This document shows positions 1 to 10,078 of a stretch of 64,000 nt of DNA, in pieces. Where the stretch lies: the NCBI GenBank assembly GCA_008973525.1, contig WACJ01000057.1:496001-560000 (forward strand). The letters are read 5' to 3'. A program made the translations under genes and the position numbers. The stretch's first letter is position 1, and each line of letters starts with the position of its first letter. This stretch comes from Stenopsyche tienmushanensis (lineage: Eukaryota > Arthropoda > Insecta > Trichoptera > Stenopsychidae). The notes under the pieces are model-generated. The model had not been told where the DNA came from and did no database searches. It saw nothing but the letters and a program-made list of their open reading frames with translations.

Positions 1-984
1 CATGGGCTTTATTAAGTTGGAAAAGGTGGTTACATAAATGTACAAACCCACACGGTGGTTACATAAATGTGGAACATTAATGTGTGCACGAAAAGGTTTT
101 TTTTTTGATATTACGTATTTAAAAATAAATGTAATATTGGGGTTTTCTGCCGGCTTAGTTTCAGTTATCGAAGAGGCTTTCATTTTATTAGAATAGATTT
201 ACCCTGCCGGAACGCTAGGGTATATTTAAAATACACGGCTTTGTTTTACAACCCTCATATGTCAGTCAGAGTTGATTTACAAAAATACGTATTATGGCTA
301 TTTAAAAGGAGATTTTTTTCGAATAGAGGGGTTTTGAGTAAAATTCTACACACTACCCCAAATAAAATACATGGCATGTACAATATATACTATTCGCATT
401 GTCATTCGCCCTAAAATTTGATGATACATTTTTATGGCTCCGACTTTGAATGGACTCGCAATAAAATTGTTTATTTTTGTGGGATAAAATCAAAATAAGG
501 AATCTTTACGATAGTTTTATGCGGGGAGACCACGGGATGACCTCCGGGCCACCGGGTGTTTGCAAAAAAAGCGCTCCTATTTGTTATCTTAATGACCATG
601 CTTACATAATTCCTAGAGGATGTACGCCAAGAGTTACATTGGCGTGATATGTACGCATGGAGAGATTAGTAGGACAGATTGAGTCTGGAATCGTATAAAA
701 GGCACATTAAAAGAAAAGGGGTTAAAGTCTTTGCGGAGAGAGCCTTTTATCGGGCCGTTTATAAGCGCGTAAGCTCCAGGGGGTTGCAAATCGAAATTTG
801 AATAATGTCGACTTAATTGCGAGCTCGCCGGAAGAAATCTGTTTTTCTTTTCTTTTTTCGAGAAGAGAATAACAGATTTATCCTAAATATGTGACTAACC
901 TATATGTAAATTAGAAGTTAAAATGCATTTCATTATAAAACACCATGTAATGTTTATAAATAACATCCTTCAAACGTATTTTAC
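1..984. other. No gene seen; AT-rich unique-looking sequence
   Basis: No open frame with recognisable protein similarity and no clear repeat shared with the rest of the window was found here. Confidence 0.5.
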
Positions 985-1185
985 CAGTCGTCCTTCAGGC
1001 GCAATGTGTAAATTTAACCGCGACATCTTCTGTCGTCCTACAGATAAATTGAGTCTAGAATAATATAGACATCTCTTTTTCCCGTTTTCTATCTGGTTAG
1101 GAGGTGAGAGTTGTCAGTTAGCCTTGACCGCGGGAAGATATTCCTAGTGGTTCCCCCATGTTACACTGGTGTCAGAAATGGTGAG
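985..1185 (+). repeat. Decayed LTR-like end followed by tRNA-Leu-type primer-binding site
   Basis: The segment resembles the LTR-like copies at 12590-13680 and 37443-37950: it shares the block GCAATGTG followed by a run of A/T and 'AACCGCGAC', and the terminal block ending TTACAC. Directly after it (1167-1185) comes TGGTGTCAGAAATGG, matching the site at 13681. TGGTGTCAGAA-type sequence is complementary to the 3' end of a leucine tRNA, a known primer for some Ty3/gypsy-type retrotransposons. No gag or pol frame follows. The call as an LTR remnant is inference. Confidence 0.45.
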
Positions 1186-1912
1186 TCATTAATATGTTTA
1201 GTCGTTCTGGATGAGAGGTAGAAGATATGATAAAACGTGGGCAAAGGGCCACAAAACCTTTTTACAGGGATGCACGCAGCGTCATTCAGTCAAATATTTC
1301 GAATTCAATAAGGTGGGCAAAGAGGTAATATTTGGCAGTTATTGCTATATAGAAAAATCATGACCTGAGTATGTCATTATTATTTCTTAGCCACTTGCTG
1401 CTACAAATTATGGATGATTTCTATTTTGATAAAGTACTCAAATGCGTAATTCATATTTTCTCAACCGAGATATTAATATACAAAATGATTCTAAATGCAT
1501 TATATTGAGGTTTAATCATCATTGATGTCAATTATAATCGAGTGAATTGGTAACGTTTGACTTGGCGTTAAATTATTTATTTTTGTAAAAAGCCCCAAAC
1601 AATAATAGAACTAAAATCTAATTCGTTAATACATCTTGATATACGCATAATAACGAAGGGCTTGGATTGTCAATTTGATTTATTAGACAGACGACGGATT
1701 AGGAGGATAGATATTACAAAGTAGTTGGGTACCGAACACAGAATATATGCGATTGACCTATTTTCATTACAACCTTCCCAAACATAAAGATTAAATTTTA
1801 GCCAAGTTAATATAAATATACTATATAATATATTGATTGCGGCTTATATTGAGATTTTTATAGAAAGTTTGTATTGAGACACGGTTCAGGAGACACTTAT
1901 TTTTGCAGTTAT
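1186..1912. other. No gene seen
   Basis: AT-rich sequence after the LTR-like end. No retroviral-type protein frame and no recognised repeat was seen. Confidence 0.5.
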
Positions 1913-2440
1913 TACGAGCGCCATTCAAATATAATACGGAGTTTTGATGTGCACATTTATTAGTGACTAGCGAATACCCGGCATGCGTTGCAATGCCATA
2001 AGCGCTTAATAATTATTTGAAAAGAAACGCAGTAGGTGGTTTATTGCTTCAGGTCACGTGTAGCGCGAGCCAAAGAGCTGGGATCCAAAAGTATATGGGA
2101 TCCAAAAGTCTCGAAAACCACTGTATTGCGCGCGCATCTTTTCTCTCTTCATTCCCGCAGCCCAAACTTCATTTCACCAGACCAATATGCGCCAACATGG
2201 TGCATCAACACAATGTTTTTACTATGTCTATGTTATTTCCGTAAGTGTAAATAGTAGGTTGATAAAATTTTATCGCAATCGGATGAACGGTATAGAAGCG
2301 CATTAAATACGGACAAAGAAAGATTATTTTTTATATATTAGAAAGAAGATGTATAAAATACAAATAGATTGTCTTATTTTTCTTACATAGTTCCCTTCAT
2401 TAGAATTTAAAAAATTCATCAGATAGTAAGCTTCATGATC
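1913..2440 (-). mobile_element. Mariner-type MITE split by a Helitron-like insert
   Basis: The left arm (1913-1966) begins TACGAGCGCCATTCAAATAT and matches the inverted terminal repeat of the intact MITE at 41090-41401. The right arm (2343-2440) matches the interior of that MITE (the 'aaaatacaaa...tctta...cattagaa' stretch at 41150-41205). The two arms are separated by the Helitron-like core at 1967-2342. The distal TIR on the right was not found, so the copy is incomplete. The same arrangement recurs at 33890-34507. Confidence 0.6.
1967..2342 (-). mobile_element. Helitron-like non-autonomous element
   Basis: On the minus strand it begins TCTAATATATAAAA, continues through the shared 5' block (TTTGTCCGTATTTAATGCGC, then ATACCGTTCATCCGATTGCG), and ends with GCCGGGTATTCGCTAG, that is, a 5'-TC and 3'-CTAG. 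These features, the lack of TIRs and the tail 'gccgggta..ctag' fit insect Helitron/Helentron-type MITEs. No Rep/helicase coding sequence is present. Related copies lie at 15657, 34121, 36358 and 54958. Confidence 0.6.
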
Positions 2441-2442
2441 TG

Positions 2443-2567
2443 TGAAGCTTATTGCATTAATTACTGACAATAATAATAATTTTAAAAAAATCAACAAAAT
2501 AAACTTAAGCATCATGTTACAAAGTATACGTAAGAAAAAATATAGAGCAGGCTATAAATAGAGCATT
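2443..2567. other. No gene seen
   Basis: Short AT-rich spacer; nothing recognisable. Confidence 0.4.
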
Positions 2568-2695
2568 CGGCACTCTAAGTGACCCCTTGGTATGATCTCC
2601 GCGACCGAAGAAGGCGACGGTCGGGACTATCGCATCGACGAAGGTAACGAAATGGGACCTCAAAAATTCGGTCAGGTTTCCCAAAACGTTACAAT
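2568..2695 (+). repeat. Dispersed repeat, type unknown (copy 1)
   Basis: The block 'gtgacccc..tggt.tgatctccgcgaccgaa', 'cgacggtcggga', 'cgaaggtaacgaaat' through 'aaacgttac' recurs at 41768-41890 and 50608-50715, and more weakly at 7368-7480. It is GC-richer than its surroundings. No TIR, poly-A tail or tRNA promoter box is evident, so it could be a SINE, an LTR internal fragment or a LINE tail. Confidence 0.45.
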
Positions 2696-3940
2696 ACATA
2701 TACATTATTGTGAGAAAAATCTAAAACTTATTGAAAAATTAAAAAAAAAGGTTTACTTTTCGGTTCTCATATTATATATAGATATTTATGTATGCATTCG
2801 CAATCAAATGCTGCAATTGATGTTATCGTTTTCTTAACATAACCGCATGGTATTGTTCATTGCAAACATTCTACCCCTTTGAAATTATTCTTTTATGAAA
2901 GTGTATTTTTCGTGTTTATTTTTGTTGGCTGGTGCATTAGCAATGCTTCAGTAATGGCAGTAAATTATGCAGTTATCACGTAAGAATATTTGTTCGCTCC
3001 ACAATTACACTTGCCAGTTTCGTTCCACTTGTCGCCTCGAATGGGTCGTAGTCCAGACTATTTGTCCTCGTTGACTGCCAACTAGCACTAATTTTCTTAC
3101 CTATTTTATTCACAAGTTGAGAGATTTATTTAATAAATGCATTCCTGTTCGCTGGTAAAATACACGCCGAAATGGGATTAATCACTGTCAAGCAATGGCG
3201 GGTCACAAAAGTTCAGCTTGTTCTGGTTTCAGACAAGCAAATAGCTCGGATGATATATCAGATCTGTGCTTATTAAATCGAAAGTGAAGCTGTCGGAAGG
3301 CGATGTTGACAGATCCGATAGGAGCCATCGAGATGCTGTTGTTACTCAGACGCTATTGTAGAGCTTTGATTTATGTCAACCAGATCATGCTTCCATGAGC
3401 CATATCCGGCAAAGCTTTCTCATGCCATTAAATTGAATCGCTCCCATAGACGGATGTTCAAATCTGAGGCTAATTTGACATTCATCGATAAGCTTGATAA
3501 TCAATGTGAACTGACGTTAATGCAAATGGGGAAGCAACGACCACAATTTTGCAAAAATGTATGAACGATCATAGTCCTACAGAATTATCTCTAAAATCTG
3601 GATAGATTTCTCTAAGCAAAGATAAAATTAATTAACAACACCATGATGAAAAAACTAATTATATTTTACTAAGCGTGGATATTTTTACGCGGAATTTCAG
3701 ATACGTCACATGCGTACGTTTAAATTTATAAATATCCACATTAATTTGGTACGGATTTTAGTCTCGCGGAATCATTGGTCCATACTTCCTCCAAAACATC
3801 TAAATGATTGATATAAACACAATATGTAGTTCCAACAAGACGGTGCAACGTACCACACAGCGCATGCCACGATGGACATTCTGCATGAGCATGCGATTTT
3901 AGACTTCTTCTTTTGAAGTTATCTTTAATCACACACGTTA
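2696..3940. other. No gene seen
   Basis: Only short open frames without recognisable similarity. A 63-codon frame at 3373-3564 has no familiar motif. Confidence 0.45.
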
Positions 3941-3959
3941 CTTGTTCTATTTACATTTA

Positions 3960-5095
3960 AAAATCGAGCGTCCTTTTTTTCGAAGGGGGGAATCTTCAAA
4001 AAACATCACCTTTCTGGTGGTATTGTGGGGTTTTTACTTACTAAACCCCACCTCCTCTTCGGCTGCCACCCGGCTACTAATTAAGTATTGCGCAAGAGTG
4101 GCAGCGATGTGTTCCTCACGGGCTCTCCATTTGTCTCTTTCCGAATGTCATTCTTCTGCTGTTGTTTGTCGTCTTGAATGTTCAACATCTTTCTTCCGTC
4201 GCATAGCACACGCCGTGTATTTGCACCACGCATTCCATGCCCTAGCGTCCGTTAAAATTGAAGGTACCATGTTGCTGGGGAAGAGCGAGCTGATTCCCAG
4301 CCCCTCCCGTAGGATGTCCCTTTTAGTGCTCCATGCTAGGCAGAAAAATGTCGTATGTGTAGCATCATCTTCCGGTTTCTTTGCTTATATTGTGTAGGTA
4401 ACTACCAAAACAGCCGTGCCTTGTGAGAGCCTGGATTATATGGTAGCACAGTTGACCGTGCTTTCTGTCTATCCAGGTTCTCAGATTCGGTATTAGCTCG
4501 TGCATCTACCGATCTTTAGCGGAGTTGTCTCATCGGGACTGCCACTCCGCCATGGTCCTCTGCTTAGCGTTTTTTTATGTCTTCATTTTTCTGTATTGTC
4601 TGTCTCTCGTAGGCGAGCAGGTCGATTGGCGGTATGGCAGTCAGTGCCAGGACGCCGTCTTCTGACACTGTGCGATATGCAGCAGCCACTCTGATCGCAC
4701 TCCTTCTCTGGACTCTGGCCATTTTAAGTCTGGCCCTTTCAATTTGTAGTGCCTGAGCCCATATCGGCGCGCCGTACAACAGTACCGAGTGTATTACCTC
4801 GTTGTAGAGTCGCCTCCTGCTTGTTTTTGAGCCACCAATATTGTGCATCAACCTGGCCAGATTCTCCGCGATGCTGGCCGCCTTCTTCGTGTGGGTGACG
4901 AATCGGAGCATGTCATCAATCTCCACCCACAAATACCGAATGGATCTTGAGTATTCAATCTCGCAACTCCCGACCCCCAGGGGTGGGTGCGCAAGCTTCG
5001 TGCATCTTGGGAAAAATAGGGCCTCCGTTTTTTGGACAGCGAGCTCCAGACCAGCTCCTGTCAGCCACGCCTTGCGTCTCATTCTTACAATTGTA
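3960..5095 (-). mobile_element. 5'-truncated R1-like non-LTR retrotransposon (LINE)
   Basis: Read on the minus strand, three consecutive pieces give the C-terminal third of an R1/I-type ORF2. The first (5082-4564) is intact. The second (about 4563-4370) continues in another frame through 'LIPNLRTWIDRKHGQLCYHI', with two stops at places where the family has Trp. The third (about 4372-3960) shows 'EDDATHTTFFCLAW', the end of the C-terminal zinc-knuckle region, after a frame break. Above 5095 the sequence returns to unrelated AT-rich DNA, the usual 5' truncation of LINEs. The copy is dead. Confidence 0.85.
4564..5082 (-). pseudogene. R1-like reverse transcriptase, C-terminal part of ORF2
   Basis: This 172-residue frame covers the thumb/connection region downstream of the reverse transcriptase active site. 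Landmarks are 'WLTGAGLELAVQKTEALFF' near the start, 'SIRYLWVEIDD' (YLG in most relatives; here W), 'RLMHNIGGS', 'LLYGAPIWAQAL' in the middle, and 'RTVSEDGVLALTAIPPIDLL' near the end. These are hallmarks of R1-clade LINE proteins of arthropods. The catalytic FADD box would lie upstream and is absent through 5' truncation. The methionine at 5082 is not a real start. The protein would copy LINE RNA at the target site if complete; this one cannot. Confidence 0.85.
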
Positions 5096-6039
5096 CATTG
5101 ATGGCAAGATTGTAATGTAAAGGTACCCCTACACGTCTAAATATTCTCAAATATTGCGATTTTGTTCAAATATTATTATTTATTCAAATTATATATATTT
5201 GTAGTTGTAAATCTATTTTTTGTCATTGAAAATTAATATTCAATGATGTAAAAGCTTAATTTTTTATAACAAAAAATTGGGTTAAAACGGTATATTCCCG
5301 ACTTTATTCCCGATTATTCTGATCTATATCTGAGTATAAGTATAATAAAATATCAATCAAAAATAAACAAACTAGTTGTGCATAATCATTAAAGATCATC
5401 ACCAAATTAAAATATGTTGCAATTTAATACATTTAATTTAAATCAAACATCGTAAAAGGGAGATGCTCTCATCGTACCGAGGCGCGCCTTCTTCCTACCA
5501 AAGGCATTATAAATTAATATTTTTAGTGCACTTTTAATATAGGCCATAAACGGAGTTATTTTATAAAAGTTTCGCACGAGACCGTTTCACTCAACTAATT
5601 ATTATAAACTGGTTAAATATTCAAAAGTGCACGGCTCCAGCTCCACTGCTTTACGACTCCAGATAAAACTTAATAAAGAAGTGAGCGTACTCTTATAGCA
5701 ATATAAAGCCTTTTCGCAACGCTTATGCCGTATTCCTTATTCCTCTTTGGTTTTTCAGGATATTATATCATAAGTATGTTTTATTTTATGAAGGGCGTAT
5801 AACTTTTTTATTAGCCCGAGAAAAAAATGCCCTCAAATAAAAAAGTTCATGCCGCTGGTGTGCGCCGTATTTGAAGTGGCCAAATCCTCTTGAACGCACT
5901 TCTTCGAATTATTTTCCAGTTGCTCCACTATATATTGTTATATCAGATTCTCTTTTGTCTTGACCCATATCATTTAACTACCATCACTTGCCTGCCAATT
6001 CCTTGGAAGCATAGCAGCTTCGTCCATCTTGCATCCGCT
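5096..6039. other. No gene seen
   Basis: Very AT-rich, with a small GC-rich spot near 5460-5495. No recognisable protein or repeat match was found in the window. Confidence 0.5.
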
Positions 6040-6455
6040 TGTCACGTGACATGACCTATGACTGTCATCCATTGTTGGGGTGGGTGTTTCACTCTACGGT
6101 GCCCACTCATAAAACCCCAGGGAGGGGGCAACCTTACGCTCGTGGATAACAGTCCAGGTAATTCCTGGAGAGTACAATTCAACAACTAATAGCTTCATCG
6201 GTTTGCTCATCAAACGCTAATGTTCCTCAGTCCATCATTTGCTACTCTTCAAACTGGGATTGGACTCGTGGTAGTAGTGACTTCGCGTAGAAGTGCTTGT
6301 GTATTTAAAATAATCCCTTTCATCGCACTTTCAGGTGCACATAATCAGAAAGCAGTCATCCTCTGGAACTTTGCTTTATTTGGAGGGCGCGAAATGAAAG
6401 AGAGGTGTAGGACACTTCTGTATGGCTAGTCCGCGGGCGCTCACAAAACACAGAA
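6040..6455 (+). repeat. R1-like LINE 3' tail, related to 51420-51970
   Basis: It shares an ordered series of blocks with the tail of the R1-like fragment at 51130-52090: 'cactctacggtgcc', 'ggactcgtg.tag.agtgac', 'cgcactttcaggtgc', 'ttatttggagg', 'ggacact.ct.t.tgg.tag'. In the 51-kb copy these follow the ORF2 C-terminus, so they are probably 3' untranslated sequence. A third related stretch lies at 13025-13400. Confidence 0.55.
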
Positions 6456-6945
6456 AAAGAAGAAGCCTTGAAAGAGTCAATCCAAGGGAAGACGGAACCA
6501 AGGGACGGACATACCAATTGATCTCAGCGATGCCTGACCCAGATGCTGACGGGACATGGGCGCTTCGGTACCCACCTGTTTTTTGGAAGGAAGACTCGAC
6601 AAAGTGCCACCACTGCGGTGAGGATCGCGATGATGCAGAGCACACTGTCTTCAAATCTGAGGTGTGGGCAGATGATAGGTGAGAAATAGCGATAACAATT
6701 AGAGAAACCCCAACTATTTCCAACATGGTCACCACAGTGACCAAAACGAAAGAAAAGTGAGAAGAAGAGTGAACACCGTAAAAAAATAAACACATCTTCA
6801 TGAAGTATTCCAAGGGGGTTGGTAGATAAAAAAGGGTGGAGGTTTTAGTGGGTAAGAATTCCACATTACCTTGGTTTTAAACATGGCGTCTTTTTAAAGA
6901 TTTCTCCCTCCCAAGAGAAAAAAAACCGGGGAAATAGATCACACA
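6422..6945 (+). pseudogene. R1-like ORF2 C-terminus with zinc knuckle
   Basis: The open frame at 6422-6682 encodes 'TYQLISAMPDPDADGTWALR' and then the C-terminal finger 'CHHCGEDRDDAEHTVF', typical of R1-clade ORF2 proteins, where it helps bind the element RNA. The expected last cysteine of the CCHC knuckle, two residues after the Phe, reads Ser ('VFKSEVW'). After a stop at 6680 the same frame continues with 'ISNMVTTVTKTKEK' and several stops, matching the decayed tail. The piece interrupts tail sequence that resumes near 6945, so this is a mosaic or tandem R1 remnant. Confidence 0.75.
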
Positions 6946-7367
6946 TCAGCATAGGGCATGGACTCTGTCTTAAAGAGACCACTAAATGGCTGTTTGTCTA
7001 ATTTTAATTTGTTATGCATTGTATTCTCCGTTAAAAAAGTTGAATTTAAAAATGGATTCAAAAGCATTGATAGATTATAATTAATATAATGTATTAATAT
7101 AAGCACAACAATATTAGTTTGGATCAAGTGGACCTTGAAAAGGCCTTGTCTACGGTAAGTGCAGCTGCGAAAATAGATGATGCATGCGCGCAGAGATAGA
7201 AACGGAGGAGTGGGGGTTGTGGTTGTTCTTATCAAAAAGAAGACCTGACACCTTTGGAAGTGGGAGAGCCAATGCTTCATATCTTTACAGATATGAGAGG
7301 GGTTACAATCTGGGAATTCCATTAAATACAGTTAGATAGATCGAAGCTAACGCTATCGAAATGTTTC
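6946..7367. other. R1-like tail remnant, then unrecognised sequence
   Basis: The first ~40 bases ('gatcacaca..agca...catggactctgtc') match 51970-52005 in the other R1-like tail. The remainder, including a 127-codon minus-strand frame ending at 6939, has no recognisable similarity. Confidence 0.45.
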
Positions 7368-7480
7368 ACAACCGAGTGACCTCCTCCATGCATTTCAGCA
7401 GCCGAACAACGCGGTTAACCGCAGCAGCGACGAAATCAACGCAGGGTTCGAGAAGTTGGCCAAGAATACTATACGTTACA
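7368..7480 (+). repeat. Dispersed repeat, type unknown (weak copy)
   Basis: The stretch 'gagtgacctc...cagcagccgaacaa..gcagcgacgaaat' resembles the repeats at 2568, 41768 and 50608 but is more diverged; the match is weak. Confidence 0.3.
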
Positions 7481-8584
7481 ACAGGTTATTTTTTATCGTC
7501 TTCTTGAATATGTTATTACATCATCACTTTCTACTATTTCGCTATGATATAATCAAAATATATGTACTTCTATAAGACGTAATCGTATTGTTTTATAGAT
7601 CTTCTATTAATTTTTGAACTATTGCGAAATAGCTTCATCCACATTCAACAGTTTTATTAAAATGTGATACTTTCTACAAATGTATATATTTAAAAGAAAA
7701 AAAAACCAGCTTATTCCCCCTTGCCAGCCGATTCTCACGAGTGTCGTACAATTCTCGAGGGGGTGTGAAGGGTTGAATACACCCAAACGCCGGGTAACTT
7801 TCCCGCTTTCGAAATAAAAATTTTAATTTCCTCATTTATACAATAAAAATGAAAAAGCCCGAACATATTCATAAATATGCATAAGGCTTCATATGTAATG
7901 GAGCAAAGGAATAAAACATTTCATGTTTGTGTAATGCAATCGCGGAGCGTAGACAGCTCTGAAGTTCTTCGCAAAGTGCACTCTGCACTATAAAGTCAAT
8001 TAAAGCTCCGAAACAAAATTAAAAAAAACACACATAAATGCAAACAAGGAAAATATGCAATAGGGTAATAAATTTCCCGAGCTAATCGTCTAGACTTTCC
8101 AATGGCCCATCACCATATATCATTCGCTGAAAAATGGCTTCGCAACATGTACACAGAAGCGGGTCACAACCCTTGATTTGCTTTATTACAGCGCCTTAAT
8201 CATATTAAAGTGCTCGAAGAAAATTTTTCCAAGATTTGCTTCAATTAAGAATGGAAAATATTATGCTATTTTGCATCAGCTCCTATCGCGCGGGTTGGTT
8301 TTAATGGGGATATTCATGAATTTGTGCATGGGGTAGTATTTGATTAAGTTCCCACAACTTCTTAATTTACACACGATTTGAATAATTTATACACTAAGAA
8401 AATCAAGCAATTATTACATGATATGATGGTGACAACATTTTTATTCCTTTAATTTCGTCCATAGGAATACTTATTAATTCTGGACGCAAACGAGACATGA
8501 TATTCTATCGACTGGTAACACTAACATCTTGGATTCAAATCTACAGAAGGTGTGGCTAGCAACCAAATTTTTAAAACATACAAG
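7481..8584. other. No gene seen
   Basis: AT-rich, no recognised frame or repeat. Confidence 0.5.
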
Positions 8585-8876
8585 GATCATCCAGAAAGTA
8601 AGATTACAACATTAATGTAGGATCGAAAAATATTTTATTTAAATTTACAGGATTCACGAGCTTCCGATGGATATTCGCACAGACGGGTGGCAGCAGAAGT
8701 GCGCGACGAACCATCCATTGGAAGAATTTACTATGACTCAACAAAATGGCCGACAAACACGTAGAATCAAACAAACTAACCGCTAGAATCCTTCCTATAT
8801 GCTAAGTGCGCCAAGTTTGAAACAAAAAAAATCCCCGACCTCAGCAGCTCTTGTAACCTTTCTTTCTAGATGATCT
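8585..8876 (-). mobile_element. Short non-autonomous mariner-type element
   Basis: The ends are inverted repeats: GATCATCCAGAAAGTAAGAT on the left, and GATCATCTAGAAAGAAAGGT on the minus strand at the right. From the right end inward it matches the element at 63690-64000 through the untranslated leader ('tgtttcaaacttggcgca', 'cgtgtttgtcggccattttg', 'gtaaattcttccaatgga') and the first codons of the transposase (M-D-G-S-S-R). It then jumps to the other terminal repeat. It is a deletion derivative of the transposon whose 5' end sits at the right edge of the window. Confidence 0.7.
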
Positions 8877-9829
8877 TCATATATTCGATATGAAAAATCA
8901 TATAAAAATGACTGATAATAATTCCATAAAAGGGATTTGCTAAAAGCATCCGCAATAATTAATTTTATATAGGGTTTCGTAATCAATAAAAAATATATGA
9001 GAGCTCAAATAATACAAATACTGCTAAATGAAGTCATGAAGTCAAATGAAATGTGTCAATTTTCAATATTTGCATTTTTTTACTAATATAATATCGGTAA
9101 ATATTACATAAATTGGAGCTTAATATTCGCAAAATATTGCATGCTTAAATTATGACCTGTACAGATCCTTCCGTTTTAGTAGCCACTCGCTGCTGCAGAT
9201 TTTAATGGGACATTCTTATCAATTAACTGCTTAATTTATTGAGTAATATTGAAGTTGAAATATATTTTTACTCTAAAAACGAAGTATAGTCTATTGATGG
9301 ATTTTTTATTACGTTTTTACGAAGATAATAGAAAAAAAATAAAAAATAAAAAAAATGTTATAAGTGGCTAAAATCAATATTATTTTTTAGCTGCTGCATT
9401 TTTATTTTGGTAAAAAATAATGGTTTACGCATGTTTCGTTTTTATTTTTTAAATATTTTAATTAATTAATTAAATATTATTAAAAACTTATTTTATAGCA
9501 TAATTAAGAATATTTATAGTTGTTAGTACTATTTTTCATTTCTACCAAAATAAACAGACTTTTATCTTGATTAACTTCTCGCATTTCGAATCTTCATAGA
9601 AGCCTTAAATCCTAGAACAGTCCTAGGGCATTCGGAGCAGACTAAATTTAAGGACAATCGACGCTACGCGAAGAAAGCGGACCATCAGGCCTCGCTTTTG
9701 AAATAAATACAACAAGGCGATTGGAATGTGACAATTGTAAATTCTGGTAATCTGGATCCCAATGGGTATTGATGAGAAAAGCGCCGAAAAATTCCCTACT
9801 GAAGGAACGAATCCATCTTGAACGAAGCA
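8877..9829. other. No gene seen
   Basis: Very AT-rich, with low-complexity A/T runs around 9300-9520. A 60-codon minus-strand frame (9648-9830) is unrecognised. Confidence 0.5.
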
Positions 9830-9833
9830 TTAA

Positions 9834-10074
9834 TTCTTTGCGGTCCTATGTCGAGTCTGGCTCGACATTTTGTTTCCACATTTTTCTCCCATTCAGATTT
9901 TATTTTGCATATCGTGTTTAGGACATTATTTGGAATATTGGTTTTTATGATCCTTCATAGTATTTCGCCTACTTTGGTAAAAAATAATAGTTTGTTTATT
10001 AAATAATAACTTAAAAATTGAAAAAAAAACGTTTTATCTCAAAAATTTCTAAAATATTTGGGGACCGCAAAGGG
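9834..10074. mobile_element. piggyBac-like MITE with TTAA target duplication
   Basis: This 241-bp element is flanked by TTAA at 9830-9833 and 10075-10078. Terminal inverted repeats are TTCTTTGCGGTCC on the left and CCCTTTGCGGTCCCC (read inward) on the right, the TTAA plus CCCTTTGCGGTC type seen in insect piggyBac-like families. Just inside the left end is an interrupted palindrome, TGTCGAGtctggCTCGACA. The same end sequence recurs at 21064-21119. It encodes no transposase. Confidence 0.75.
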
Positions 10075-10078
10075 TTAA

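Noticed and set aside
3942..4397. 151-codon plus-strand frame
   Set aside because: It runs antisense to the decayed R1-like ORF2 C-terminus, which explains its openness; no known motif.
4841..5101. 86-codon plus-strand frame
   Set aside because: Antisense shadow of the R1-like reverse transcriptase frame.
6376..6864. 162-codon minus-strand frame
   Set aside because: Antisense to the R1-like zinc-knuckle region; hydrophobic residues come from reading A/T-rich sequence in reverse.
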